64,000 nt of DNA from Perognathus longimembris pacificus (Eukaryota > Chordata > Mammalia > Rodentia > Heteromyidae): NCBI RefSeq assembly GCF_023159225.1, contig NC_063172.1, positions 41,669,832-41,733,831 of the forward strand, read 5' to 3'. Each line of letters opens with the position of its first letter. The first letter of the stretch is position 1. The notes under the pieces were generated by a model. That model searched no databases and was not told the origin of the DNA. It saw nothing but the letters and a program-made list of their open reading frames with translations. Shown here in pieces: positions 11,131 through 22,620 of the stretch. Made by a program: the position numbers and the translations under genes.

Positions 11131-11670
11131 TTTCTTCTACAAAGAGTTTTCTCTTAATATTAATAGAACATAATAATATCTGCTATTTTACAATGAGTGA
11201 CCATGGGTTAGAAGAATTCTCAGAATGAGCAAACGAAAATGATGGCACATAATTTGAAAGTTTCAATCTTAGACAACTTGTCTGAGTTAGACTGCAAAAA
11301 AATTCGTTTAACTGAATTGGTTTGAATAATGATTTTTATTATCTTTCAAAAACTTTAAGATGATATCTAAGAATAAAATAATTTTTAGTTCTTTGTTTCC
11401 AAATGCTACAAAGAAGCACAAATATTTATTGTGCATTTCAACTAATGGAAGCATTCCTTAATATATATGACTAAAATAAAGGTACTTTACTTTGAGGGTG
11501 TTGTCTATAAGAATGTTGAAAGACTATCATGCTATTTATCAAGCAAATATTGACAAAGTGCATAATTATTGTCATCTCATGTAATTAAGGAAGACTCATT
11601 TTTTCCCCCTGGATAATTAAACAGGTCTGGTCAATGTTTATTAGTGGGTTTGACTTGCTAACCAAAAGGA
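11131..11670. other. Unassigned AT-rich DNA
   Basis: No recognisable gene or repeat up to the target duplication of the 7SL copy. Confidence 0.5.
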
Positions 11671-11681
11671 TGAAAGGTTTT
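11671..11681. repeat. Target-site duplication of the 7SL copy, left
   Basis: TGAAAGGTTTT, identical to 11916-11926. Read with the insert orientation, the repeat starts AAAACC and the flank before it is TTAA, close to the L1 endonuclease preference TT/AAAA. Confidence 0.92.
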
Positions 11682-11682
11682 C

Positions 11683-11915
11683 ACTGATCAGCACGGGAGC
11701 TTTGACCTGCTCGGTCTCTGACCTGGGTCGGTTCACCCCTCCTTAGGCAACCTGGTGTTCCTCCGCTCCCGGGAGGTCACCATATTGATGCCGAACTTAG
11801 TGCGGACACACGATCGGTATAGCGCACTGCAGCCCAGAACCCCTGGACTCAAGCGATCCTCCGGGCTCAGCCATCCGAGTAGCTGGGATTACAGGCACGT
11901 GCCACCGCGCCCGGC
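11683..11915 (-). pseudogene. 7SL (SRP) RNA retropseudogene, 3'-truncated and tailless
   Basis: On the minus strand the copy starts exactly at the 7SL RNA 5' end, GCCGGGCGCGGTGGCACGTG. It continues through the Alu-domain segment and on into the S domain, which distinguishes it from a B1/Alu SINE (GTTCGGCATCAATATGGTGA, CTAAGGAGGGGTGAACCG). It stops after about 233 nt at GCTGATCAGT, short of the roughly 300-nt RNA. No A tail follows. A perfect 11-bp duplication TGAAAGGTTTT flanks it at 11671-11681 and 11916-11926. The truncation means it cannot make a complete SRP RNA. Similarity to 7SL is high, suggesting a fairly recent copy. Confidence 0.95.
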
Positions 11916-11926
11916 TGAAAGGTTTT
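11916..11926. repeat. Target-site duplication of the 7SL copy, right
   Basis: TGAAAGGTTTT, immediately next to the 7SL 5' end with no intervening base. Confidence 0.92.
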
Positions 11927-12105
11927 TAATTCATTATGAAATGTATAATATGTAATGAAAACAACCACTAAATACTTACTAAAAGGTAATGCGTCTGAAA
12001 AGATAGGCCAACCTTTTCAGAGCAAAAATGGACTGTTATGCCAGAGATTGCCTCCTACTTACCTTCATTAGCTGTATTTTTTTAAGTTTAGAAACATTTC
12101 CCCGT

Positions 12106-12160
12106 TTTTTTTTGTGTTTTTTTTTGTGTGTGTTTTTTTTTTTTTTTTTTTTTTTTTACT
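12106..12160. repeat. T-rich low-complexity tract
   Basis: Runs of T separated by GTG. No SINE or L1 body is attached on either side. The Lys-rich minus-strand frame over it is a translation of the poly-T. Confidence 0.9.
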
Positions 12161-12793
12161 GAATTATAGCTCCTGCTTACACCTTTATAACAATAAATAC
12201 AAAATAACTTGGTATACTTCTGGAATTTGAGCATGTTGCTATAGTGGTTCTCTTTGGAAAATACAATTAAATCTATATATTTGAATCTGCAGCCTCTGTA
12301 ATTTAATGGCTTTTCCATTTAAATCACCTTGAAAACACCATAACCTCCATAAAGCTGAAACAGAAAGGCTGTTCTGTATTTATTGTGTGGTTTGTTCACT
12401 TAAACAATAAAAGGCATTTGTTTCTAGATGAGCTTAGAAATCCATTTTATTCTGAATTTTATTATTTCTAATAAAAGTCAAGGCAGAATGTACTAGACAG
12501 GAAAATATGTGGCTTGACATAGGTATACATTCACATATGCATATACACATAGGTAATATCATCATATTTATCCATATATGCATGTATTCATATAAACAAT
12601 TCATATCTCAGTCTCTCTCTATATATATTATCACAGAACAAAAGACATAGGTAGCCAAATTATCCTTCTATTAATTACAAAACATTTAAAGTAACTATAA
12701 ACATCTATTCCTTCAAATTGGTCATTTGAGTTAGCATTCCTCTTAAAGACAATTAAAAAAATAGAAGAGGCATTTAAAAAAATAAAAAACTAA
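12161..12793. other. Unassigned AT-rich DNA
   Basis: No gene seen. A purine/pyrimidine alternating stretch rich in CATATG/ATACAT occurs at about 12510-12630. Confidence 0.5.
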
Positions 12794-13021
12794 GGGCTGG
12801 GGATATAGCCTAGTGGCAAGAGTGCCTGCCTCGGATACACGAGGCCCTAGGTTCGATTCCCCAGCACCACATATACAGAAAACGGCCAGAAGCGGCGCTG
12901 TGGCTCAAGTGGCAGAGTGCTAGCCTTGAGCGGGAAGAAGCCAGGGACAATGCTCAGGCCCTGAGTCCAAGGCCCACGACTGGCCAAAAAATAAAAAAGA
13001 AAAAAAGAAAAGAAAAGAAAA
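12794..13021 (+). mobile_element. IDL-Geo SINE, full length
   Basis: The best plus-strand reference copy in the window. The left monomer runs from GGGCTGGGGATATAGCCTAG through the B box GGTTCGATTCC to CCAGCACCACAT. The right monomer holds an A-box-like TGGCTCAAGTGG, TAGCCTTGAGCGGGAAGAAG, CTCAGGCCCTGAGTCCAAGG and GACTGGCC. A long A/AAAG tail follows. A short A-rich duplication (AAAAAACT) flanks it but is weak. The RNA would be made by polymerase III and mobilised by L1. It makes no protein. Confidence 0.93.
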
Positions 13022-13261
13022 AACTCAAACAATACATGAAAGCATAAAACTACTCAGGATTATAGAGCTAAAATAAAGAAGGAAGGAAATACAGCAAGCA
13101 TTGTGTAGTGTTCCAAGATCCCCCACCCCCAGGAAATGATAGCAGAGGGCCACAAAAAAAAAGCTTAGGGAAGCGTAGAGATGACAGAAGTCAATTCTGG
13201 GCAAATCATATATGCTTTAAAAATGCCCACCAAGAATTGGGGGTATCTAGAAACCTTCCAG

Positions 13262-13500
13262 AATAATTTTGTTTGTTTTATTTTACTTTGTTGCCAAGGT
13301 GATATACAGAGAGGATACAGTTACAGACATAAGGTAGTGAGTATATTTCTTGTCAGACTTGTTGCCCCCTGCCTCATTTTCCTCCCAAGGTCCCTTCCCC
13401 CCAATACCTCATGCCCTCGAGTTATACAGTTTACTTCCAAGAGTGAATACCAGTGTTGGGTTGGTTCACCCTTTATCCTTTGTCTCGCCATTTTGAAGAA
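13262..13500 (-). mobile_element. L1 3' UTR fragment, antisense
   Basis: On the minus strand this is an L1 3' UTR end, with TGTATCCTCTCTGTATATCA near the 3' end and a GGGGGGAAGGGACCTTGGGA G-rich segment. The plus-strand frame 13181-13639 crosses it and is accidental. Confidence 0.65.
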
Positions 13501-13706
13501 GAAGGAAACAGAAATCAGTCCTCACAAAAACAAGAGCCCAGACTTGAGTCTGTCCATCTCTGATGACATTAATGGGAAAGGAGATTGCTGCTGCCTGCTT
13601 GTCACAAAGCCAATGCAAATCCTATCTGAAAGAAAGTAAGGTCACCTGAGCCTCAGATTATCCTTATCATTTAAGCCATCCATTCCTGGTATTAAAAAGT
13701 AATGGA

Positions 13707-14355
13707 ATTTTATGCCTTTATCAGAAAGAATGACATTGCCCCATTTGTAAGGAAATGGAAGGACTTGGAAAAAATTATACTAAGTAAAGTGAGCCAGACC
13801 CAAAGAAACCTGGTCTCTACGTTCTCCCTCATTGGGAATAATTAGCACAGGTTTAGGCTAGTCACAGCAGAGGATCACAAGAGGTCAATAGCTATACCCT
13901 TATGAACACATAAGATGATGCAACATGAAATGAACTACATGTTACGGAAGCCACTTTTATATCACTGTTGTAATTACTTTCAGCATGTGATGTGAAACAG
14001 TAGCTTCTATTATTGATGACCCTCTTCTATGCCCTTTTTGTGGTTGTACCTGCACTACCTCTGTATCTTATCTGAGTACATTGGAAACCGTGTATACTGG
14101 TATTAGAACTAGGAAACTGAAAGGGAATACCAAAATCGAGAGACACAGAGTAAAAAGACAAACGACTACAAAAGCAATACTTGCAAAACTCTTTGGTGTC
14201 AATCAACTGAACAACTCATGGGGGGAAAGGGAAAGGGAGAGGGGAGAGGGGGGAATGAGGGAGGAGGTAACAAACAGTACAAGAAATGTATCCAATGCCT
14301 AATGTATGAAACTGTAACCTCTCTGTACAGCAGTTTGACGATAAAATTTTTTTTT
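13707..14355 (+). mobile_element. 5'-truncated L1
   Basis: Begins within the last ORF2 codons (TTTATCAGAAAGAATGACAT), then the entire 3' UTR with a G-rich stretch at about 14219-14260, ending in TTTGACGATAAAATTTTTTT. A perfect 11-bp duplication AAAGTAATGGA at 13696-13706 and 14356-14366 defines the insertion. Only the last ORF2 residues remain. Confidence 0.9.
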
Positions 14356-14429
14356 AAAGTAATGGACACATTAATAGGTAATAAACAATAGAAGAACAAA
14401 CTCGGGTCTGGAAAAGAAGTATTCTTTTT

Positions 14430-14620
14430 TTTTTTTTTTTTTTTTTTTTTTGGCCAGTCGTGGGCCTTGGACTCAGGGCCTGAGCACTGTCCCTGGCTTC
14501 TTCCCGCTCAAGGCTAGCACTCTGCCACTTGAGCCACAGCACCGCTTCTGGCCGTTTTCTGTATATGTGGTGCTGGGGAATCGAACCTAGGGCCTCGTGT
14601 ATCCGAGGCAGGCACAGCCC
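14430..14620 (-). mobile_element. IDL-Geo SINE with a deletion in the ID monomer
   Basis: Right monomer and most of the left monomer are intact. The left monomer lacks roughly 24 nt between GTGCCTGCCTCGG and the terminal GGGCTG, which removes the A-box region. Flanks AGAAGTATTCTTTTT (14415-14429) and AGAAGTACTCTTTTT (14621-14635) form a 15-bp duplication with one mismatch. Confidence 0.9.
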
Positions 14621-14695
14621 AGAAGTACTCTTTTTAATGATAATATCAAGTATTAAATATAATTGGCTGCAGAAACTGTCTTTTTCCCCATTGAG

Positions 14696-14800
14696 TTGTT
14701 GACATGAGGTCTCATGTTGTAGCCTATACTAGCCTGGAACTCAGAATCCTCCTGCATCTCTCTCCTGAGATTTCAAGTGTGGACAATCATGCTTGATCCT
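14696..14800 (-). mobile_element. B1-like (7SL-derived) monomeric SINE, antisense
   Basis: GGTCTCATGTTGTAGCCTAT, ACTAGCCTGGAACTCAGAAT and CCTCCTGCATCTCTCTCCTG match the reverse complement of a B1-type SINE. No Geo-like half is attached, so it is a simple B1-like copy. Confidence 0.75.
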
Positions 14801-16049
14801 TCTCAGTCCTATTTAAAAAAATTGTGTTAACTCAGAAAAAAATAGCTTTCTTTGTTATTTGCTGACACTGTCTAAAACTGTAAATACCAGAATAAAAAAA
14901 TGTTTTCTTTTCTATTATATTTTTAACAAAATGCCAGTTTAAGGCCTTGTCAGCATAATGGAGTCAACGAAAATCTCACTGGACTAAGATGACAGCTCTC
15001 TATAAAATTCAGCCATATATAAGTGGTGTGTTTTAAGTACTAAGTTTTGAAGGACTAAACAAGTGTAAAGAAAATGATATTACAAACAATTGTGTGTTAA
15101 ATAAATAGGTCATTGTATATTAAATAATGTAAAACAGCCAGAGCATCGTTACTATGTCAGCCATTGACAGGCAGAAGCTACTTCCATTTCCTTGAATGTG
15201 TTCTGGTTGTAATGAACTTTTTTGATCAATAGAAAACAGTGCAAATGACATTTTATATTGATATTATTGGTTATAAAGAACTCATGTAGCTCCTAAGCAT
15301 ATACACATTCTAATAAAAGCTGCTTTTTTTTGAGAAGTCTGAATGATGATATTGCTGTGCAATCATGGTAAGTTGTCTACCCAGATGATGATCAGTCCAT
15401 TTGCCTGTGGAATACTACCAACTCAAGTGAATTGACACCATGAAGAGCACACGATTGTCTGATTGAAATCTCTCAGTTAATTCCGGGCCAACACAATTGT
15501 AAAGTGTGATAGTCAATGTAATCAAAAGGATATGTTTTGGGCTAGAAAAAAAATTTTTATGCAGCGATTGATATCTGAAAATCAGTCTTATAACAAAATG
15601 GTGGTGGTTTTCTATAATGAAATATTTATGGTTATCTATCATAAAAACGAAACCATATGGTATCGAAATTGGCCTTTTTTTTTGTAAGGCTGAAAAGTAG
15701 AAACAAGAAGGAATTTGATGGGACTGCCGAAGAACGTGAAAAAGCCTTGAGATTCTTGGTGAGAGACTACAGAACAATGAAAAGCAAATAGGAGAATAGG
15801 AAGGGAGGATTCTGTCCATACTTGAAATAATTTGAGACATAAAAAAAACGCCTAATGGACTTTTGGGAACTGATTGGAGAGATACCACACTGGAGAATAT
15901 AGAAAGGATGAACTGACTTTGGCTAGTTTCTAAGATAAAATTTGAGTTTTATAAGATGAAAATTATACAAAAGATTTCTTTTCAGTAGAATTGACTGTAT
16001 TGATTTAATATATTTAGAAGAATTGTGTATATACATATATTCATTGACA
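14801..16049. other. Unassigned DNA
   Basis: No gene recognised. A 157-residue minus-strand frame (15415-15888) lies here, rich in Ser, Phe, Ile and His, with no recognisable domain or codon pattern. A pair of splice-like sites flanks a short purine-rich block at 15689-15757, but the frames inside are short. I make no functional call. Confidence 0.4.
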
Positions 16050-16140
16050 CAGCAATATATATTACATTCATAGACTTAAATGATAACTCCTTTGTACAAC
16101 TACTTAAATAATTTAAAAACAGTTAAAATAAGAATTGCAG
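16050..16140 (+). mobile_element. Old L1 3' UTR fragment
   Basis: ATTACATTCATAGACTTAAA followed by ATAACTCCTTTGTACAACTA matches the older L1 3' end at 8280-8340. It is short and degraded. Confidence 0.45.
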
Positions 16141-16908
16141 AATAGTTAGAAAGATTGTAATTTTAGAACAAATTTCAATACCTGACCATTTATAATATTT
16201 AATTATTTCATAATAACTTAATATGCTAATAGGTGAACTTTTTAACCAGCAAAATGATATTGAAATTCTCATTCTGAAGGTATTCTGTTAGTCTTTGTTT
16301 TAATTGCATTTTCATGTCAGACATTTTATTACATTGACAACTCTTTAGCTTTTATAGTACTGCTTAGCATTATTTTGAAGATACATCTTGTCAATGCAGC
16401 CTGATATTATGTATAGAATATTGATTTCATGTTATGGAAACGATAAGAAAATAATGTATAGGTAATGGCATAAAACACAGTTAGGAAAGTAAAATTTCCT
16501 CTAATGTTGATAAAAGTAAAGACGTGAATAATTTTGAAGTGCCTTTATCCTTACAACAGTTGACATCACACTGGATGGTCTCTGGTGGCTACTTTACCAG
16601 TAATCAAGTTGATAAATGGCATCTTTCATTGGTGGTAAAAAGATGAAGAGAAGTGAAATCGTATATAATCATTTTTTATTGAAGGCAAGGGATAGTTTCA
16701 TATGCTCCAATGGATAATTATTTTCATCTTTGAGAATCTTTTGTTACCAGGTAGTATTCAATAACAGTGTTAGAACAAGGACCTGCACATAAAAAATTAT
16801 TGTCAGTGGAATATAAATACCATATCTTGGCCTACTGGCTACATACTTGAAAACACGTATTTGTACGAATTGCCATATTATATTTTGATTAATATATCTT
16901 GATTCTTA
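16141..16908. other. Unassigned AT-rich DNA
   Basis: Nothing recognisable seen. Confidence 0.5.
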
Positions 16909-16924
16909 AAAATATTTAGTTGAG

Positions 16925-17121
16925 GTCTGGGGATATGGCCTAGTAGCAAGAGTACTTGCCTTGTATACATGAGGCCCTGGGTTCAATTCCCCAGCACCAC
17001 ATATACAGAAAATGGCCAGAAGTGGCGCTGTGGCTCAAGTGGCAGAGTGCTAGCCTTGAGCAAAAAGAAGCCAGGGACAGTGCTCAGGCCGTGAGTCCAA
17101 GTCCCAGGACTGGCCAAAAAA
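16925..17121 (+). mobile_element. IDL-Geo SINE
   Basis: GTCTGGGGATATGGCCTAGT, B box GGTTCAATTCC, A-box-like TGGCTCAAGTGG, GACTGGCC plus a short A tail. The flanks AATATTTAGTTGAG and AAAATTTAGTAGAG form an imperfect duplication. The 70-residue frame through it only translates the SINE. Confidence 0.9.
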
Positions 17122-17129
17122 AAAAATTT

Positions 17130-18977
17130 AGTAGAGAAGTTTATGTGAATATCTTGCTTCAAATGTAAAGGATATTTGTTCCTATCATTCTTATTGAACT
17201 TAAGAATATAATAGAAAAATGTTGTAATCAGTTCTACGTGTGTGTATTCTTATCTGATCTTAAAATTATTAACTTTAACTCTAGTAAGAAAATAATATGT
17301 ATATACAACTGAATTGAAGTCTGGAAATAGTCAATCAAACTGAAATCACAGACACCAAGTGAACATATAAATGAGGAAAGTGAGTAACCTTTTAAGGAAT
17401 ATATCCATTCCAAGTCAGTACTTCCATTTAATATAATAGAACAGTAAAGAAGCCATTAAATCTTTTAAATAATTTTCAGAATTTTACATGTGGTTTTATG
17501 TAAACACTAATGTTGGAACAAACCTGTAAATCCTTAGATGGAACAAAGTAAAGAGGAAAGGAATATCTCATGCTGTATTCTAGATACCAATTCCATTCTT
17601 TTTAAGCAAATATGGAATCATCAAATAAAAAATGGGTGCATATATAAGTTCTGTGCCAGTCCTTAGCATTTAAAACAATCAGTTTCATATCTTTCAAAAT
17701 ATTGTGAAAGCTCAGTATATAATCATATGTCAAGAATCTGACTATATGCATAGATCTCTTTAGAGAAATCTCAACTTTAAACTATAAAATGTCCATTAAA
17801 TTGTATCATATTCAAGATTACTTTAAACAGATCTATGGTTATAGCTGCTCCTAACTTATGCTTATATATTGAACATTTCTAATATACTTGAAAAAATGTC
17901 TGGACAATCTTTAACACACAACAAATATACTTGTCCTTTGTTGATTTCTCATGAGTCGGCACTAGAAACGAATAAAATTTTAAAGCACGAAAATCTAATG
18001 TTTTCAAGAAATTATGGATTGTGTGAAATAAATTCATTTATTTTTGTCTCTCAAAAATATTTTAAAAAGTAAAACTAGTTCCATATGGATATTAATGTTA
18101 AAGAGGAGCAAAGGACAAGTCCCTTATGTTTAGTTAACTAAGATAGATGTGATCAAAGTCATTAAGATGGGAAAATTATAGAATACTCGAATTATAAAAA
18201 ACTAGGAAATCACAGACTATAAAAATGAAAACATTTTCAGAAATTTACTTAGATAAATTGTCACAATTTCATTTGGAAATTCATAGTACTTATTTTCATG
18301 CAAAAATGAAATAGCTCATGATAATAAAACGTATTTTAGAATTTTACAAATCATTTGATCACAAAATATAAATGAAACTACTTAAAGACTAACTTCACAT
18401 GACAAAATAATATTATTTTCATAAAGCTAATAGAAGCTAGCATGCTTGCCACTTTAAGGTAGACTCAAGCTTTTAGGATAGTCACATGTTCATTTGTGAA
18501 AATTCTGACATATGCATCTTATCCAAGTTGGAGCAAAGAGGTAAGTAGACTTGAGGTAGGAGAGTTCAGGGAAAATAAGGCATGTGCATGTGAAATGAGC
18601 CCAGAATTCAAGTATTGTGCTAATGAATAGCTTAATTAAATGTATAAAGCACTATTTTCTTTTCTTTTAGCTTTACATTTCTTCAGAAACTGTAACTTTT
18701 TTTAAAAAATGCAACCAAAAATAGAGGAAAAAAATATCAGCTCTCTCACTTTGACGTTGCCCACTTGTGCAGAGTAATATACTGTGGGAACTGGGAAAAT
18801 ATATCTGATTTTAAAAGAGGATATCTTCATCCGAGAACAAAACAGACATTTTACAAAGTACTTTAACATGACTCCTTTTTGCATGAAAATATATTTAAAA
18901 ATAACTCTCAAGAATGAATATTTCTCATAAGCGGAGTATGTGGCAAAATTCATCCTTTATTTGAAGATATAAGTGGC
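17130..18977. other. Unassigned AT-rich DNA
   Basis: Long AT-rich stretch without a recognisable repeat or domain. The frames at 17869-18072 and 18702-18953 are short and uninformative. Confidence 0.5.
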
Positions 18978-18985
18978 TCTTTAAT

Positions 18986-19290
18986 TGAGCAAGCCAACCT
19001 TAAATATCTATGATCACAAATGAAATAAGAGTGGAACAGCAAGAATGACATAAGCTACCAGGAGTCAACTCATAAGGTTGCTCATACCGTAAGGTAAGTT
19101 TGAACCAAATCTCCAGTCTACTTTTTTTTCACTATAAATACCTGTGTTGTCTGAACTCCCCTCGTGCTTATTGTCACTTGTGATCTTACCATATGTCTTG
19201 GTTGTGTATTATCTGCCTTTCCTTTGCTTTACTAATAAACTTTGTTGATCTCTATCAGAATATATCCTAAAACTCTATTTTGTAACAACA
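18986..19290 (+). mobile_element. Candidate small LTR-like unit
   Basis: A 305-bp unit starting TGAGCAAGCC and ending ACAACA, that is TG...CA, as in LTRs. A TATA-type box TATAAATA lies at 19133-19140 and an AATAAA at 19234-19239, in the order expected for U3-R. Immediately outside both ends is an identical octamer TCTTTAAT (18978-18985 and 19291-19298). Eight bases is longer than the 4-6 bp usual for endogenous retroviruses, so the class is unclear. It might be a decayed MaLR-type LTR or a different insertion. Confidence 0.45.
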
Positions 19291-19298
19291 TCTTTAAT

Positions 19299-21367
19299 TT
19301 TACTCAAGGGCCGGGCAGAAGCTTCATCCATTTTGAAGATTTCCAAGAAACATTGTCAGTTCTCAACCATTGAGAATCCCAATGAATATGTGAACAGAGC
19401 TTAGAGAGAAGAGTTGGATTTGACCAACCAGGGAAGTAGGCAGGGAAGTAAGCTGGTACCTCACAGAACAAAGCCTGTGAAGGCATGGATGTTTGACAGA
19501 GAACAGTGCCAAGAGAAAGCAAGTTGTTCATTGTGCCTGGAGCACAGGTGTGAGGGAAAACAGCCAAATTACAAGGCTGGAAATCTAATCACCAGGAAGA
19601 TTATAAAGGGACTGGCATGCCAAGATAAAGGGTTTGGATTTGATGCTGAAGATAGCAGGTAGTCATTCATTGAACTAAATCTACTCTGTGAAATTAAAAG
19701 CCAGAGCTCAGAAAAATAAAAGGAATACAGGAGGGAGAGAAATTACTATCCATGCTCCCTTCATCTTCTTCACATAATAATCAGTTCTCTAAAGGTAAGA
19801 CCCTGTTCTTGTCACTTACTTAAGTTCAACATGATTTTCTCTGTGCTTTTATTTGGTGCAGAGATTCCAATGCAACGATGCAGTCAAGAGTGAAACGGCA
19901 TCTGGTAAATCATGGTTACAACAACATATCAGAACATAAGTATGCAGTGTCCTGTGGGAAAGAAGTACCCTATTAGACACTGCAATTATGGTAACTAGAA
20001 TATTTGACAGGAATTCATATCACTTTCTATGTAGTTAAGCTGTGAGAGATCAACTGTAAAGCATCACCCACAAAAGGGCTCAGAAGCCCCAGAGAGGGTT
20101 TGTTATTTGGAGGTACATGTTGTGGATATCTAGCAGCTAATTATTTGGATGTGAGAAAACCTAACAGTCATTAAAATGGCATTTCTCTTTGATGACAAAG
20201 TAATTGAGCAGCTTAATGTTAACTTTCGTTAAATACCTAGTGTAGGTTAAATCAAATAATTCAAATAATATAAATAATTTTTTGATTCAATACTCTTCAA
20301 ATGACAAGTATTACGTGTGCTTACAAAGGAGGCCAGTGTGTTCTTGTGGAATTAAGGGAAAGCGTATTGGAAAGGTAAAGATTTCCCATATATATATATC
20401 ACTTGATTTTTTTTAAACGTTGAAGTCACATTGTTAAGGTTCTACTATTACACAGAGAAAACCAAGTACGAAAGTGCTAAACAGCAAGGTAAAGTGACTG
20501 AGGAAACTGCCACAAAAGAAAGGTGGACCAGACACTACAATTGTTATTCTCATACAAGCTACTATTGCCAGTGCAAAATAGAACTGGATAGATTTGATCT
20601 TGCCATGAGTAACTGCCTTTGGAAGGCAAAATGTTCACCCATGTGTGGTGAATTACAATGCCCTAAGGTACAACTTAGTAAATTGCTTCTTCTTAGGCAT
20701 TGACTGGAACTTCTGAGGAAAAATAGAATCACCGGTGCTAGTGAACTCTGTGTTCTCAGACAAATTGTTTTCCATAGGATTAATGTAACAAAACAAACTA
20801 GTATGTCTTTGGTATATTGCCTTCATTTTTTTCCTTATAAAATAACCCAAAGGTTTACATTGGCTTACTGTCTTGCACATCCTCAGTATATTTTAAGAGT
20901 TAGAATAAGAAAAGAAATTTCTTTACAAATAAGTATGAAAGCCCAAGCACACCCTGAAGCATCAAGCTTTGTGTCGTGTTATATTTGTTTTTTACTTTTG
21001 TTATTCCTGCTTGCTTGTTCATTTATTAACTGATGAAAAACACTTAAAACTGTGGAATTTTGCTAATGTTCTAACACATTCCAGATTACTGAAATGATAA
21101 TATATGTGTAACATATTTACATATCACTTTTGAAAAAAAGCAAGGATTTGAGCATGTTAGACTTATTACTTTGTTTTAAAATATGATTGTGATAATTGTC
21201 AGGCCTTATTTTAATTACATTAATTTCATTAATCCTTTTAAGAGATTTTCAGGGAATATTGAGCCTATGATTACTCCAAGTAGAGAAATCAGTATAAGCA
21301 ATATTTGAAAAACTTCAGAAGATTAAAGTATTAACTCAATTATTTTGTGCTCAAACTCCTAATAAAA
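19299..21367. other. Unassigned, relatively complex DNA
   Basis: Less A/T-biased than its surroundings at 19310-19680. That block has a look of old interspersed-repeat sequence (GGGTTTGGATTTGATGCTGA near 19630), but I cannot name a family. The frame at 20431-20703 (90 codons) has no recognisable domain. No gene is called. Confidence 0.4.
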
Positions 21368-21480
21368 ATCATAAGACATGTACTCACTGCTTTATATATG
21401 AAACTATAACCCCTCTGTACATTACTTTGACAGCACATAAAACTCAGAAAAAACAAAAAATAAAATAAAATAAAATCATA
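21368..21480 (+). mobile_element. L1 3' terminal fragment
   Basis: CATGTACTCACTGCTTTATA then ACCCCTCTGTACATTACTTT and GACAG before an A-rich (AAAAT)n tail match the L1 3' end. Confidence 0.65.
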
Positions 21481-22611
21481 GTCATAGAAACTGTCCTGAA
21501 ATACTGAATACAACATATGTACTTCGATGTTTTTATTTTTATCACACTCTAAATTGCCATCTCTTTTTTTAGGAAAGAATCTTAAGTTGCTGATAGGATG
21601 ATTTTGTGCACAAAGTTTAAGAGTCCAAGTTTAGGGAATTTTTCAGATAAAATGTGTTGCATGTTATATTTAACATTCCTTTATGTGTCACTCTACATGT
21701 GCTACAATGTCTTCATTCTCACCATTCAAACTGATAGGTCTGCTTCTTCACCTGTAACATAATTTTTAGATTATTGGTCTTAATACTGAGTAAATAAAAA
21801 AGTAGAGTCACTCACATTTTAGCTAAGTGCTAAAATGATTTACCTTTTTCACTTTCACGTTTAATGTGCAAAGGCACATTTTTACACATAGAGAAGAAAT
21901 GAGATGTCCTGTCCATCATCGATAACAGTGTGATTGTTCATTACTTATTTACCTAAGGAAATAATCAATCATATAAATTTCTGAATATTATTGAGTAGGA
22001 AGTAGCTAAATGATATGCTCAGAATTAAAGCAATCCATGCCAAAAAAAAACACATATTTTTACAGTCAGTGGAGAGTGAATTACTTGATTGAGTTTTTTA
22101 ATTAAAAATAAATTATTGAATAATTGAAAATAGAACAATGACAATGGCTTGAACAACACAAATAAATGAACTCCTTCAAATGGGAATAAAATATAAAAAT
22201 GGTATCTGTTTCTTACTAGTCCTACATACAATATTGCTTTTGCCTACTAAAACTTTATTTGGTTCATTCCTTATATTTTGCTTGTAAGATTATTATTGTA
22301 AGGAAAAAATCACTTAAAATACAATAGTTCCAAAGAGATGAATTGAAAATAAATTTTGCATGCTATAACTATATCATCTATTTCTATATTTAATGAGTTC
22401 TTCTTCCTGAAAACAGACTAGAATATTCAGCTTTGAAAATAAGACGTAAGCAAATAAGATATAAATAGAAAACATACAATGCAAATCCATGTGCATCTTT
22501 GCAGCCTTTCCCAATTTCATTCTTTCTTTTCCATTTTGTTTTGTGTATTGATGTGTACCTCACTTGCATAGGGTTTTTTTTTTTTTTTTGATTCTAGATT
22601 TCAACAAAACA
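21481..22611. other. Unassigned AT-rich DNA
   Basis: No recognisable gene or repeat. A poly-T run lies near 22574. Confidence 0.5.
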
Positions 22612-22620
22612 AAATGTTTA

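Noticed and set aside
11683..11915. Alu or B1 insertion (it starts like an Alu)
   Set aside because: Sequence continues through 7SL S-domain segments that SINEs lack, so it is a 7SL copy.
13181..13639. 152-codon frame on the plus strand
   Set aside because: Crosses an antisense L1 3' UTR and unassigned DNA; no domain.
15687..15790. Short plus-strand frame with charged residues (EEREKALRFLVRDYR) and splice-like flanks
   Set aside because: Only 34 codons. Splice-like sites and frame do not agree, and no family is recognised.
15415..15888. 157-codon minus-strand frame, longest outside repeats
   Set aside because: No recognisable motif, low-complexity-like residue use, and no supporting exon structure.
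20431..20703. 90-codon frame with several Cys residues
   Set aside because: Cysteine spacing fits no finger or secreted-protein pattern that I know. Likely chance.
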